From positions 15,089,001-15,153,000 of the forward strand of contig CM073515.1 of the NCBI GenBank assembly GCA_037074615.1: a stretch of 64,000 bases of DNA, in the 5' to 3' direction. This DNA is from Leucaena leucocephala. Taxonomy: Eukaryota; Streptophyta; Magnoliopsida; Fabales; Fabaceae. Every line of letters begins with the position of its first letter. The first letter of the stretch is position 1. The notes under the pieces were generated by a model, which saw only the letters and a list, made by a program, of their open reading frames with translations, searched no databases and had not been told where the DNA came from. Positions 11,854 through 24,518 of this stretch are shown here, piece after piece. Both the position numbers and the translations under genes were made by a program.

Positions 11854-12164
11854 ATGGCCAAAAGTTGAAACTGCCCATGTTTTTTTTTCTTTGGGCCACT
11901 CACAGTGCTTGGAAATTTAGGTTTAGAAGATGAAGCCACCACGCCAATGCCACAAGAGATGATATCTCACTACAAATCGCAAGGCCTTCCCCATCAAAGA
12001 AACCAGAGCTCTAATGCCTCAAATTCTTGAAGGTCTCTCTGTCATCGTTTATAGAACAGAAGTCATTAAAGGAATAATGAAAATAAATTATGATATTTAG
12101 ATATCCCATATTTATCTCTTGAACACAAAAGATCAATAAGTAAGGCAAATGCGATTTCAAACAA
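10482..12164 (-). other. Copia 1 leader (5' untranslated region), with internal duplication
   Basis: Non-coding sequence lies between the primer-binding site and gag. A segment of roughly 220-240 bp is tandemly duplicated: about 10762-10985 and 11000-11215 share TACATTTAATTAT, ATCCATATGTGATTAAT and GATG(A/C)TGTGGCTACTCCTCA. Short open frames around 11462-11942 come from the AT microsatellite and are not genes. Confidence 0.7.
11813..11850. repeat. (AT)n microsatellite
   Basis: About 18 uninterrupted AT dinucleotides lie in the copia 1 leader. It creates spurious IYIYIY frames on both strands. Confidence 0.95.
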
Positions 12165-12177
12165 GGCTCTGATATCA
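12165..12177 (-). other. Primer-binding site of copia 1
   Basis: On the minus strand TGATATCAGAGCC begins two bases after the 5' LTR. It matches the initiator-methionine tRNA 3' end complement TGGTATCAGAGC except for one base, as expected for copia. Confidence 0.85.
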
Positions 12178-12179
12178 CA

Positions 12180-12650
12180 TGTTAGAAAATAAACATCTCA
12201 AATGCAATATAATCAATCTATATTAACAATACTCAAATATAAAACCTATATGAGATATAGCGGAAGACTTAAAGTTACCTCTCACCATTAGCTTAATTGA
12301 TCTGAGGAGAACTGAGATCCCAATAGAATACCTGTCAAACAAGAAACACTGTCAGATAAATAACAGGTTCTTTCAGCTGGTGATTAGGTACAGTGATGTC
12401 AACTTGTTTTCATCCGTCACCAGTGGGGAACCTTCAGAAGCGAACTGAGAATAGGATTTCGATCTGGACTCAAAAAAGAGATCTCACAAAGTGAACTGTT
12501 AATTTCTACCATTAGAAAATTAACCTTAAATAAACTGAGTCAATAACCCATCTTGGACTAAGCCCAATGACTATGGGTCACACTCAAAAATATTTATTAA
12601 TTATCCTAATTAATATCTAAATAGGTTATAATAATAATAAATATCCAACA
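12180..12650 (-). repeat. Copia 1 LTR (5' LTR in element orientation)
   Basis: 471 bp, matching 4114-4577 over its whole length. The flank TTCCT at 12651-12655 completes the target-site duplication. Confidence 0.95.
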
Positions 12651-14460
12651 TTCCTACATTCTTTCTAGCGATCTGTAAGCTTCTGAGTCACAAGTTACTG
12701 TAGCAAGTCTCCGACTCCCTTATTTGTTCAGATCGTGGGGTGTGAGTGCTGTTGTAAAATAAAGAGATAGAGAGCAGAAGTTGTCATCGCGATACTGTCT
12801 GATAGCCATTGTCTTTTTAGGTTCAAGCTTTGCCATCGTGGTTCTAGATGGCTACTGTGTTTTTTCTGTTGGGCTCTTTTTTTCTTCCGTCGTAGCAGAC
12901 AACCTTGGTTGTTAATGATTCAGTAGCCGTGATTGCTGGATACTCCTCTTTGTTCTACTTGTTAAGGTGCTACTTAAATGTAAGTCAAGATTGGTTTCTT
13001 CTTTTCTTTCTCTGTTGATCGGTATGCACGGTGGTTGGATGATTTAAATTCTGTTCTCCCTTGTGTGCTGAGCCTGTGATGGATATAAGGGTGAAGATTG
13101 AGGTGTATTGTGCTGTGTATTCCCCGTGAACTTGTTTTCGTCTGACTCCTCTGTTCTTGATTCTTAGTTTGTGTAATTGATTAATATGGAACATTAAGTT
13201 GATTTAGTAAGGATAAGCCAGGGATCAAAGTTTTAGACTTGAAATCAAACTGAAAGTATGAGCTGCATTGCTGTATATATGCTTATTGTTATTGCTGTGT
13301 TGTTGAGGGTATTGTTGTTGCAGGAAAGGGTGTTAGACAGTGGATGCCGAGTATATATATACGTGTATAATGCTGTCATGGTAGCTTAGAAGTTTGCTGC
13401 TGGGTTGTGCGTGTTTAAGTCTATGGGAAATTGTTTCGGACAACATATGTACATATATATATCGTGTCACTGATATGGATTATATATGTATATATATATA
13501 TATATAGGGATTTCATTGTTGATAGGTGGGGGTGATCTGCTGTTTGAATTAGAAAGACGAATAAAGAGGGAGGGAATATTTTAATTAATTTTTTTGGTGG
13601 TAATGAAGTAAAAGTGGACATAGGCTATGCCTCTTTGGGTTTAAATGTATGTTGGAAAAGGAATAAAAATTGACGAGTCATTTTGCTTAAGGATGTTGAG
13701 ATATATGGAAGAATATGAAATTAGATAAAGATTGTTTAAATTAAATATGGTAGCAAAGTAAAGGTTGTGGGTTCATATTTAGGGGAAAAGAGGATAAGGA
13801 AAACTGTTGGAATATTTAAGTATTAATAAGTATATATGTGACTTGCTATGGTAATGGTAAATGAAAGAAAATTGGGATAAAGGAGAAATTGCATTTCTTG
13901 ATGGATTATGGGGTTTGAAAAGGTGCAATAAAGAGAGTGATTCTTAGAGCTTATTAATTATTGATGCATGTGTTATGTTTGCTAGAAAATAAGTTTATGT
14001 GGACAAATGTCCTATTTTCATAAATGAAAATAAATGGTATATAGTACAAAAGATATGAATAGTAATTACTGATAGAATGTTTTATTTTCGGGAAATAAAG
14101 GGAGAATGATATTCTGGAGCTAAAAGCAAGAGTAAGTTATATTGGAGTATTGCATGTGAATAAATAACGTCCCTTAAAAATAGTATTTTTAATAAATTGT
14201 TATTTGATTTATTTCATTTAAAGTGTTGAATTTTAAATATGATTTATGAAAAGTAAGTTTTATGAATTCATGACTTTAATTGTTAGAAATTATTTTCTTT
14301 CAATTGGTTTATAAAATGATTGTGGTTAAGTATGAAAATGGATAAAGAAGTTTTAGAAAGACTTTGACAAATGTTATATTGAATTGATTTTCTTCATGAA
14401 ATATTATTTCGTAGGTCTCGTACATGCGTCTATTATTCACGAGTCTTGTACCTGTGCTTG

Positions 14461-14588
14461 TTTTCATGGCTTCGGGCCGTGACAGATTGGTTAGTTACCC
14501 TTGTAGATGGTGTATCCACGCCTGTTTTCATGGTTTCGAGCCACATCGGATTGGTTAGTTATCCTCGTAGACTGTGTGTCCACGTTTG
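14461..14588. repeat. 64 bp tandem duplication
   Basis: Units 14461-14524 and 14525-14588 both open TTTTCATGG and share GATTGGTTAGTTA and GTGT(A/G)TCCACG. The duplication lies in the probable chromovirus LTR. Confidence 0.85.
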
Positions 14589-15397
14589 TGTTCGTTTTGT
14601 TGAAGTCCTACAGAAAAATAATTGTTTGAAATGATTATTTTAAATGGTTTTCGTGAAATAAAACGTTTACTGAAATATTTGTATCGAATTACAAAATATT
14701 ATGATTTACATCTAAATATTTTTTATGTATTGTTTATTTTCGCATTTTAAATTATATTTTGGGGACGTTATTCACGAGTAAATTATTTGGCTTCATATAG
14801 TGCAGTTTACCCTATTCTTCCAGCTGAGCAGTGAAGAGCCTCTCGTTCGATTCGAAGTATTGATTTTTGTCAAATCTCCTTTTGATGTAATTATAATTTC
14901 TGAAATACTTGTATTATTTTGTTGAAATAATAGATGGTCCACCTAGTCTATGATAAGATTCTGGTTATTTTAGAAATATTTACAGGTGATTTTGAAATAT
15001 TCACAGTTTATTGTAGGATTGTCAGGAGGTCAGTTATATAACGACGATCCTGCTGAAATTCCTATAGAGGACTTGCCCTTTTGATGAAATTGTAATATAT
15101 TATGAATAATATTTTAAATATTTTTTTCAAGGTTTTAGGTTCAAGGAATATAAATTTATTCATATTTTGTGCTTATCATGGCTCAAATTTTGGGACGTGA
15201 TATTATATTAACCTCTTGATCTGCTTCAATTTTTTACTCTTTAGCATTTAATTAATTGTAGATGAAAGAATTATAGTGAAAATAATATTACAGAAGTAAC
15301 AAAATGGGATGTGATAGCATTAAATCTTACTGGGAAAGCTTAACACCCAAAAGGTCCCACAAGTGCTAGATCCCTGAATTTGTCACTTGATCAAACA

Positions 15398-15940
15398 TAG
15401 AGGTAGGAATGTGGGCCAAACCGTCGGATACAGGTTGGCCTTGGTCCACTTTCAGGCGGGTTGGTATTATACCAACCCGAGCCTATCAGCCAGGTTTTTT
15501 TTAAAAAATTATTTATATATATCTTTTTTTAAAAAAAAATATTTTCATATATATTTTTTTAAAAATAATTTATATGTATCAATATTAATTGAATTCAAAG
15601 CATGATCTAAAATTGTCAAAATATTTATTTCTTTAACTTTATCACTATCAGTAGATAAATCTATCACAAGTAAAATAATAATAAAATAAAACATATATAT
15701 ATAAAGAAATGACTCAATAAGATAAAGTTAGTATAAATTAAGTATAATGTAAACTTTAACTTGGTTAAAATTATAAAATTAATAAAGTGTAATATAAATA
15801 ATAATAATAAAAAAAAAAGTGGGCTAACCTGCTAACCCCACTGTGGGTGTGGGTTTAGCGGGTGCGGGTTAAAAAGACCCGCACTATAATAGGTTTCTAA
15901 ATTGGCAATCCAACCTGCCAAACTTAAATTCCCAACTCTA
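15398..15940. mobile_element. Non-autonomous hAT-type element (MITE), 543 bp
   Basis: An exact 8 bp duplication ATCAAACA flanks it (15390-15397 and 15941-15948). The terminal repeats are TAGAGGTAGGAATG on the left and TAGAGTTGGGAATT as the right-end complement. The 8 bp TSD and short TAGAG-type ends fit hAT. The interior has G/C-rich arms (CGGGTTGG, GGGTGCGGGTT) around an AT-rich centre and no transposase. The short open frame at 15387-15605 is not a gene. Confidence 0.9.
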
Positions 15941-15991
15941 ATCAAACACTTAGTAATAGGGTCCAAAAAAAAGCATAGGATACCGAATGGT

Positions 15992-16923
15992 CAAATGCAT
16001 ATAAAAACAAAAAGCAAAAGAATAACAAATTAAAATGGTGATTGCACGTTCCTGGCTTCTATTTAAAATTAAAGCATGTGCATGCATATTTAAAATGATT
16101 TAATCAATCCACGTTGAATTGATTAGGGTTAACAGTACAATTAAATTTACAAATAAACTAAAATATAATCCTTTAAGGGTGTGTTTGGATTAGCTTTTGG
16201 AGAATAGATTTTGGAAAAAATAGATTCTGGAAAATATATTTTGGGAAGAATAGATTTTGAGAAAAAAGTTATTTTAAAATTTAGAGATGTTTGGATGATT
16301 AGTAGTAAAATCATTTTTCTATAGAATATTTACTAAAAAGGACATAAACTAATATGATAATTATATAAAGAATAAATTTAATTTTAAATTTTTTCATTTA
16401 AGTGATTACAAGATAATACATATATATGCATTTGAGTAAGGTAAACATTTACAGTATTCATCTAAATTTTAATTTTTTTCGCTAAAAATTTTATTAGAAT
16501 TAACCAATTTAGATCACTGTCTAAAATTTTGGAAGATAGTAATTTTAAAATAATAAATTAAAATTTTAGATTTTAAATAGTATTTATTTTTATTTTTTTA
16601 AATAAAATTTAAATTTAAAAAAAAAAACACAGACACGTTCCAAAAACTGAAAAGTTGGGGCACAAAGCTGCCCAGAAACAAATTTTTCCAAAATCATGGT
16701 TTGAAAGCTCAAACTATGGTTTGGATCTTAAAATTGATTTAAAAAAAAATAGTATTTGGCTCAAATTCTCTCAAACCATGGTTTTATCCCTAATCTATTT
16801 TGAAATGTGATTGCCAAACACATACTAAAACATGTTAATTTAGTAATTTCAATCATGATTATAATTTTTTCAAAGTTTGACTTGTGATTAAATTTGTAGA
16901 GACACTGATTCATGATTTATTAG
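15992..16923. repeat. Tandem duplication, copy 1 (interrupted by a MITE)
   Basis: Without the 649 bp MITE and one TSD, this copy is about 280 bp. It matches 16935-17213 from CAAATGCATATAAAAA to CATGATTTATTAG. The two copies differ by scattered point changes. Confidence 0.95.
16177..16825. mobile_element. MITE, 649 bp, PIF/Harbinger-like, TSD TAA
   Basis: The left end GGGTGTGTTTGG and the right-end complement GTATGTGTTTGG form terminal inverted repeats. Both ends then share an AATAGATT block further in. TAA flanks both sides (16174-16176, 16826-16828). The adjacent duplicate at 16935-17213 reads CCTTTAAAACATG with no insert, an empty site that fixes the boundaries and TSD exactly. No transposase. 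TAA and GTGTTTGG ends fit PIF/Harbinger (family inference). Confidence 0.9.
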
Positions 16924-16934
16924 CAATATAAAAA

Positions 16935-17213
16935 CAAATGCATATAAAAAAAAAGCAAAAGAAGTAACAAATTAAAAAGGTGCGTGCACGTTTCTGCCTT
17001 CTATTTAAAATTAAAGCATGCGCATGCATATTTAAAACGATTTAAACAATCCACCTTGAATTGATTAGAGTTAACAGTACAATTAAATTTACAAATAAAC
17101 TAAAATATAATCCTTTAAAACATGTTAATTTAGTAATTTCAATAATGATTATAATTTTTTCAAAGTTTAACTTGTGATTAAATTTGTAGAGGCACTGATT
17201 CATGATTTATTAG
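16935..17213. repeat. Tandem duplication, copy 2 (empty site)
   Basis: 279 bp copy of the segment that carries the MITE in copy 1. The junction ATAATCCTTTAAAACATG is uninterrupted here. Confidence 0.95.
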
Positions 17214-20200
17214 TCTATAATTGACTAATCGTATATGAATTATAGCTGAATTGGTTGTATAATTCGACTGATTTTTAGTACTTTTTTTGGCTGAACAGAG
17301 GAACTTTTCTATTAGAGTAATGCTACTCGAGGTACTATCGAGCACATCTCCTAGTGAGTATTTGAACATTAATTTGGCATATTGTGAGTGAGCGATTAGC
17401 CTATTCCATTATACTCAACCTTCATCTATCGATTTTTAGTATTTTTTTTATCGATTTTCAAAACCTTTTAACATCTTTAGCTACTGCGTATATTTCATAA
17501 ACATTTACCTAAATTTTAAATCATAAGAGGATTCATTAATGAAAAAAAATTTAACACAGGTTTTTTTATATCAGATTTAGATTCGTTGTATATATGGTGG
17601 TGTGGAAAGTTCAGAATTTTTTACACGGGATATACGTCTTATATAAAGTTTACATCAGTTGTGTTTCTAATAGGTGTAAAGAGTAGGTGTTCAATAAAAA
17701 AAATGTCCACCCTAAACGGTCTAAAAAGTGGATTTTTTTAATTAACATTTTTTATCCACCTAAAATGTCCTGGATTACAAGCTAATTATGCAACATAAAT
17801 TTAACTGTCAATCCATATATTTCAAAATGTATTTAAAAATACAATTAACATAGAAAGTAATCAAACAATAACTCATCAATCTAACAAGAGGATATATATA
17901 TTATATCCCCAATTTTCTTATCTGATATATATATATATATATATATATACAGTTTATATGTAATTGATATGAGATTCTTGAAGTAAAATCTATCAGATTG
18001 AGGAAGTAAAGAGAGGGACTGGTAACTAAAGAGAGTTCAAGTACCTAAATGAAAATTAGAAAATGTTTAAGGCCAAAAGTAAAAGTAGAGATAAAAGTTG
18101 GGCCAAAAGGTGTAATTATCAAAAGTTTAGGGACCTAAATGTAATTTATCAAAAGTTCATGGACAAAAATGTAATTATGAGAAAGTTGAACCGAAAAAGG
18201 TCAAAAAATGTCCGGAAGCAGTTTAGTCCCAAATTTTACCAGTAGATAAACAACATTATTTTGATCAGTTTAACACAATACAGATTTTTGATTTGAGGTC
18301 TTGATTAATTGATATAAATTCCTAAAGTTAGAAAAAATTATTACAGTATTTTTTAGACCTCAGAATCAGATGAAACCTTACAGTAAATTCTTATAATTAA
18401 TATGGGAGTTTATAAAATTGATAGAGTCAGAAAAGGAATCCTGTAAAATTCTTAAGGGAATTTATAATGTGATAAAATACCCGATAAATACCTTCGGGAG
18501 AGGTTTCTTAGAATTTATGCAAAAAGGTAATGGACCCATATCAAGGTCCAAAATGGCATCCCAGAGGCCAGTAGGGTGGTTAGATAGTTAAGTGGGCCAG
18601 AGCCCAGAGTAACCCCGAAAAAGTGTGAAATTACGAAAATACCCCTATATAGCCAGATTGTACTAGAGAAGGATGAAAGGTATTTTGGTCATTCTGGATA
18701 GGTAAAAACCATCCAAGCTAGTACAGGGATGATGAGTTAGAGCTAGTATATACTCTGATGAAGTATAAAGATGTGTGAAATAATAATTATACCCTTAGGG
18801 TTAATATAGTGCAAGAAAGTGCAATAAGGTTTTTTAGTCATTTCTCAAGGGATGGTTGATAGATAAATACTCAGTCTAACAATGTCAATGGTAGGAAAAA
18901 CCTAGACATTGGTTTTCATGACAGAATACATATTATGGAATATTATAAAAATTGGGAACATAAAACAGTTTGGTTTTTGTGAAACTGCTTAGATTAGTAC
19001 TAGACTAGACTAAAATTTTTCCTATCAGTATATCTACCTTTTTCCAGCCAAACACAGCCCTAAATGAGGTCATGCATGGCGTTATTATAGGCTTCTAGGG
19101 CAAGCTTGGTTAAAGGTGGATTATGAACCATTATATCAAATAGTAACCAAACTAATCTTGCCTTCCATTTCCACCCAAATTTGCCTATAAATACCCTTCA
19201 AATCAGACTTGTTCGGAATCCATGAGCACCTTAGGGAACCTCTGCCAAAATTTTCTTTGAAGCAAGAAAGAAGCTTATAACTTAGAGCAACAAGTAAGGT
19301 AACTAGCTCCTTTGTTCTTGGACTTTAATCTATCAAGTTGGCTATTGGTTTCAAGAGATTTTTGTGACATATTTCCTTTGAGGGTGCTTTTGGAAGTGCT
19401 ATCCATATGTGATAAGAATATGAGTTTTATGTTGTAGATAGTTTAGACAAGCTTAAACAAGCTAGAATCAAGTGGTATATGCTTGGAAATTCAAGTATGC
19501 ATGTAGTTAGGATTGTGTTCTTGGCTGCCACTATATGAATCACTATTAATATGTTGAAATTTCATAATTTTGATGCTTTCAATGAGTTTAAAATGGAAAA
19601 TTGTGTGGGGATAAAGTAGGGAAATAAGTATTGAAAGCATTGGAATCAAAATGTGAATTTTTAGAAAATAAGAGTATCACTTTGGTTATGTACAGCAGCC
19701 AAGGGTATGTTTTGATTTTGGACATTTTGGTTTCATATTTGGATTCTACATGAAAAATTATCTGGAAAAAGATGGAAGTATAGAATATAAAATGGAAAAA
19801 AGAATGGAAGTTAGTGAAAACCTAGTCTTGAAATTGTTTTCAAGTTGAGTTGTAACTTGATGTTACTTAGTAATGGCTAGGTTTTGACATTTATGAGGGA
19901 AGGAAACTATCTCAAGAAGACTTTGTCAATGATAGCTTAAGAGGTAGCAAGAATACCTAACTATAATCTCATGTTTGCTTGATTGTATGCTTGCTTGTTA
20001 GTTATGATGTTTGGTTGAGCTTAAGATTATGTCATCATGTTGATGATGAAGTATGAATGATTGCAACTCCTTGCAACTAAGTCATGACAATATGGATGTT
20101 AGAGTTTGCTTATGCATTATTATGAAGTAGCTCCTATCTTATGATAACATATTAGGCATCTAGTCAATCATGCATGATATTATAGTTTGTATGATTGCTA

Positions 20201-21109
20201 TTGAGATTTCCATGAAATCTCATTCTTTCCATATGCATAACCATGTTATAAGTGCTGTAACATCTCAAGGAAAAAGGGAAAATATAGATGGTTGAACTTA
20301 TATAATAAGTTATGTTGATCACTTGACACTATAATGATGACTTGATGGGATACCTAGCATGATATAGTGTGTTTGTAATATGAGGCAGTAGCTTTGTGAT
20401 GATACTTATGACAACTTACCCAATGATTTTCGACTTGAAATTTGGTATGAAAATAGCTAATATATAGAGATTTAAATGGACACCAAAAACATCTCAATTG
20501 GTTAAGTTTTCAATTTACTATGATTTTTCTAAATTGGAGATAAAATTTGGAATTGAGATAAAGTAAATAAGTGGAGGTAGTGACGTTCAATCACTAATTT
20601 CTTATAGTAAATGAACGAGTTTTTCTATAATATTTTATAGACTTAAAGAACACATATGTAGATTTAAATCCATAGGTAACACGTCTCATTTGGCTAAGTA
20701 ACGAAAGAGAAATGAATTTTTGAAATTAAGGCAAAGAAACCGGAACTTTCAGATTTACCAAATGAACATTGTTTTTCAACGAATAAACTAATTTTATTTG
20801 TACAATGAAACCTTAGTTTTACATTTTTTTTCTTCAAATTTAAATGAAATAGATTTTATTAGAAATTGGAACCACCCCATTTCAATTTTTCTAGATTTAA
20901 TTATAAATTTTCAAAATTAAGTATATATTCTGGATTACCAAATGAACAGTAACTATGAATAGTACCCGAGAAGAAATCTTTTGAAAATGCACATTTCTAA
21001 AGGAAAGGGATATGTAATTGGTTCAAATGACTTCCAATTGAGTATAATTAAGGTTAAAAATAAGGACACGATAATATACATATACATATATATATATATA
21101 TATATCAAA
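17214..21109 (+). other. Gene-free stretch with LTR-like or transcription-unit-like sequence
   Basis: No coding frame is recognisable. A (AT)n run lies at 17925-17949. Short ~34 bp degenerate repeats (AAAAGTT..GGAC..AAATGTAATT) lie at about 18115-18180. A TATA box TATAAATA at 19186-19193 is followed by a leader-like segment and a donor-like AAG|GTAACTAG near 19298. TGTAACATCTCAAGG near 20253 resembles an LTR start. This may be old chromovirus LTR material, but I found no TSD and cannot set borders. A TA microsatellite at about 21076-21104 abuts the CACTA element. Confidence 0.4.
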
Positions 21110-22460
21110 CACTAGTATAAAGTATGCTTTTTTAAAGCCCCAGTTTTAAACTGATCCTTGCACAAACGATTTACAAAAAATGACCAGTGGTATTTTTATA
21201 AATAAGATGAAATAGTTAAACTATATGTACATGTAATTATATAAAATATAATTACTATACCAAATACTAATATCAATAGGTGTAGATTAGTCGAGTCATA
21301 TTCTGACTCTTCAATTTCTTATCTATGATTTCCCACTTCTTTTCTGTAACTTCTTTATACCTTGCGGAGATGCTTTAAAACAAATGATTGGCGGCATTTT
21401 TATAAATAAGATAAAATAATTATACCAGATTTACATTGAACTGGTGTAAAAAATATATAACTGGTGTTAAATATACTTTCTATTCTGACTCTTCAGTTTT
21501 CTGTCTATGCTTTCCCACTTCTTTTCTCTGTACCTTCTCAGGCTGTTCATTTCACTTCTTTAGTTCCTCACATTTGTACTCATTATGATAGAAGGCCAGT
21601 TGTATTCTTCGATATTCTTTTCTGAAATTGTTCTTATTCCTCAACCATATGTATACCATTTCTGTGATCAGTACTTTTCGTCTCATCACTTTATCTCTAC
21701 TTTCTTTTCTTTTCTTCTATCTGAATTCTCTAATGACTTCTTCCTTATGCACACCTCCTTCTCTACTATACAAAAGTAATAAAGACGATTTTAAAGACAA
21801 ACATGCTGACCCTCACCCTGTAGTTCCTTCTCCTCCTCCCCTAGTTATCACTTTGATGGAGCACCTTAAGAACTCATCATGCACTTCAATTGCCTAGAAG
21901 AATCAGTGGGAGAATTGACTCAGAAAGTTAATAGACTAAAAGATAGTTTCAGAGCTTTCTGCTAAGAATTCGCCACCATCAACAGAATGAAGCTTGTATA
22001 ATCTTGTTCATCCTACTGACTCTGATGAATCCAAGACCTTCAATTCTTATGAGGATTGAAAACCTACAACCTTTATCTTCCCCTCATATTTTATTTTTTG
22101 TACTTAATTAAAAAAGATAGAGAATATATTATATATTCTGATAGATATTGTTTTGAAAATTTTATACTTTTGATGTAAAGTTATTAGTAAAGCTGAATGA
22201 ATGAAGTTTCTTGTCTGATAACATGTTGTTATTTTATTTTTCAAAAATAAAAAAATGCAATAGATTGAAATTGGCCATGTCAATGTCAGGTATAGAATAT
22301 AATGACCGGTTTAGAATAAGTTATTTCTACAACGGTCTTTTACTTCATCTGGTGTAGAGTTATTCAATTTATATTATTTTACACTGGTGTAATAGTGACC
22401 AGTGTAGAATATAATATCTGGCTTAGAAAAAGTTATGTCTACACTAGTGTTGCATTTTAT
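21110..22460 (+). repeat. CACTA left subterminal region with direct repeats
   Basis: A segment around 21168-21350 recurs around 21388-21530: TTTTTATAAATAAGAT, TATTCTGACTCTTCA and TTTCCCACTTCTTTTCT occur in both. Copies of the ACTGGTGTA / CCAGTGTAGAAT motif follow at 22300-22460. Open frames at 21585-21897 show no recognisable domain. Confidence 0.75.
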
Positions 22461-22792
22461 CCGGTGTATATTTGCTTATAAAATACACTTTAATTTAATC
22501 GAAAGCCCTTTCATGCCTCCCATCTGTCATTTTTCACTTGTTCGCGCGTTTAAGTCTTCTCGATCCTTTACAACTGGTGAGTTTTGTTTTAAACTCCTTG
22601 TCTCAAGAACTAAAGATTTATGCACTACTGGTGGTAGCTTTTGTTGTTATTTGTGATGGATTCATTGATGTCATTTACTTATTTCTTTTAGTGAGTTCTT
22701 CTACTTGTGCGTGATATATTCTCTCCCATAATTAGTTGCAAGCTAGGTTTTCTTATTTTTTTATTTTCTTAGTTTTTTAGTCTTCCACAAAT

Positions 22793-24518
22793 ATGGATTG
22801 TAGTTAGATAAATGTTAAATGAACAAGTGTTGAGTATGCTGAGGGGTGAAGGACTTTTTGGATTTTGCTAAACAAAACGGTGATGATGACAATGGAAGAT
22901 TTTATTGTCCTTGTGTGAGTTGTTTGAATGAGAGGAAACAAAGTCCTGCAGATATGTACACTTATCTAATTTGTGAGGGGTTTTCCAAGAGTTACACAGT
23001 ATGGGTATGGCATGGTGAAAATGTGGAAAAGTTGAATACATATGAACAGTTTCAATAGACCTTTGATGATTACATGGATACTAATAATCGGGTAGAGTAC
23101 ATGATTCGTGATATTGGAGAAGATACTTTTATGCGATCACATGCATATTGATGTAGAAAATCCTCTATACCTAGGGTACAGAAAATACAATATGTTAAAT
23201 GCGGTATTTAGATTGGTAAGTATGAAAGCAAGGCATGGGTGGAGTGATAGATATTTTTTAGAATTGCTTGACTTGTTACAAAACATGTTTCCAGAAGAAA
23301 ATGTGTTACCCAAACGCTACTATGATGTTAAGAAAATAATATGTCCTTTAGGCATGCAGTATAGAAAGATTCATGTATGCCTAAATGATTACATATTGTA
23401 TAGGAAAGATTTTGAAGATGAGGATAAATGTCCAATATGTAAGACACCAATGTACAGATCAAACAAGTTTCCTGCAAAGGTGTTATAGTATCTTCCAATT
23501 ATACTAAGGTTTAAGTAGCTTTTTGCTAATGAAGATTATGCAAAAAAAATGTTATGGCATATAACTGAAAGGATTTATGATAGAAAGCTTCGTCATTAAG
23601 CTAATTCTTTACAATGGAAGAAGATTGATGACTTATTTATTGAGTTCAGCAATGAACCATGAAACCTAAGGCTTGGACTCAATACAGATGGCATAAACCC
23701 TTATGGTAGCCTTAGTAGTATACATAGTTCATGATCTGTCCTCTTAGTGGTTTACAACCTATCTCCCTTGTTGTGTGTGAGACGCAAGTATGTAATGTTG
23801 TCTATATTGATCTTAGGACCAAAAAAATTGGGAAATGGCATAGACGTTTACCTAATACCCTTGATAGAAGATTTGAAGAAGCTATGGGAAGGTGTGGATG
23901 CTTTTTATGCGATTGAGAAGGAGGTATTCAATATGCAGGCCATAATCTTTTGTACAATTAATAACTTTTCCGCATAAGGAAATTTGTCAAGATATAGTGT
24001 TAAGGGTCATAAAGCATGTCCGATTTGTGAGGAAAGGACTTGATACTATCAACTTCGTCATGGAGGAAAGATAGTCTACCTAGGTTATAGGAGATTTCTA
24101 AGACAATGCCACCCATACTGTCGACTAAGGAAAAAAATCTTTTGCAGCCAAGAATTGAAAATGCTCTGAAGCCATTGACTGGAGAACAAGTTTATGAAAC
24201 GGTGAAAGACATCAATATTACTTTTGGTAAGACTACCAAGAGAAGTGAGAAAAATATATGGAGAAAAGATCTGTCTTTTTTGAGCTTTCTGTTAGGATTT
24301 ATACTGTTGATTTAAATAGTACAAGTTTTGAGAATGAGCCTTTCATTATAGAAGACCAAGCAAAGCAAGTGTTCTGTATTACTAATCCAGCAAATAAAAG
24401 CTGGTCTGTCACTCTCCAAGGAAAAATGGTTGTTGACGATGATGATTTAATTTGTGAGACCCCTTCTTTTTCAATAGGTTTACCAAAATTGAATGAAGAA
24501 GAAGTAGATTTTGATTGA
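22793..24518 (+). pseudogene. TNP2-like CACTA transposase, truncated and frameshifted
   Basis: The likely original start is the ATG at 22793, but in-frame stops follow almost at once. The first part holds the Transpos_assoc zinc region (YCPCVSCLN, later WVWHGE). The 23108-23488 block has YLGYRKYNML, ARHGWSDRYF and CPICKTPM, the start of Transposase_21. From about 23665 to 24100 come GLNTDGINPYGSLSS, VYLIPLIEDL and KGHKACPICEE, the catalytic part. From 24106 the frame shows KPLTGEQVYE, then FFEL, and then passes directly into the C-terminal block (AKQVFCITNPANKSWSV, SFSIGLPK, stop at 24518). In intact relatives a long stretch lies between these, so an internal deletion near 24290 is inferred. 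Several frame changes and stops; non-functional. Confidence 0.88.

Larger units (their letters stand above)
4114..12650 (-). mobile_element. Ty1/copia LTR retrotransposon 1, defective, with a nested solo LTR
   Basis: Two direct repeats (4114-4577 and 12180-12650) begin TGTTAGAAAA and end ATATCCAACA. They are flanked by the identical 5 bp duplication TTCCT (4109-4113 and 12651-12655). Coding order on the minus strand is gag, protease, integrase, reverse transcriptase, RNase H, which is the copia order. The LTR copies differ at about 7% of positions by eye, so the insertion is not recent. Pol is broken by several stops and frameshifts, gag is internally deleted, and a 1958 bp solo LTR of another family sits at the pol 3' end. 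It cannot be autonomous. Confidence 0.95.
3611..15202 (+). mobile_element. Probable chromovirus (Tekay/Del-like) solo LTR split by a copia insertion
   Basis: Without the copia insertion (4114-12650 plus one TSD copy) this is about 3.05 kb. It starts TGTAATGGCC and appears to end near GGGACGTGATA. The following were seen: a leader-like segment at 3840-4090 ending in a splice-donor-like GAG|GTAAGC; T/G-rich sequence on the far side of the copia element; a 64 bp tandem duplication at 14461-14588; and the phrase GGGGACGTTATTCACG. This layout resembles very long Tekay/Del LTRs (family knowledge, from memory). Flanks CTGTA (3606-3610) and TTATA (15203-15207) match at 3 of 5 positions, differing only by transitions. 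No internal gag/pol adjoins, so it would be a solo LTR. Boundaries and family are inferred. Confidence 0.4.

Noticed and set aside
11462..11942. Overlapping open frames rich in IYIYIY
   Set aside because: They arise from the (AT)n microsatellite in the copia 1 leader.
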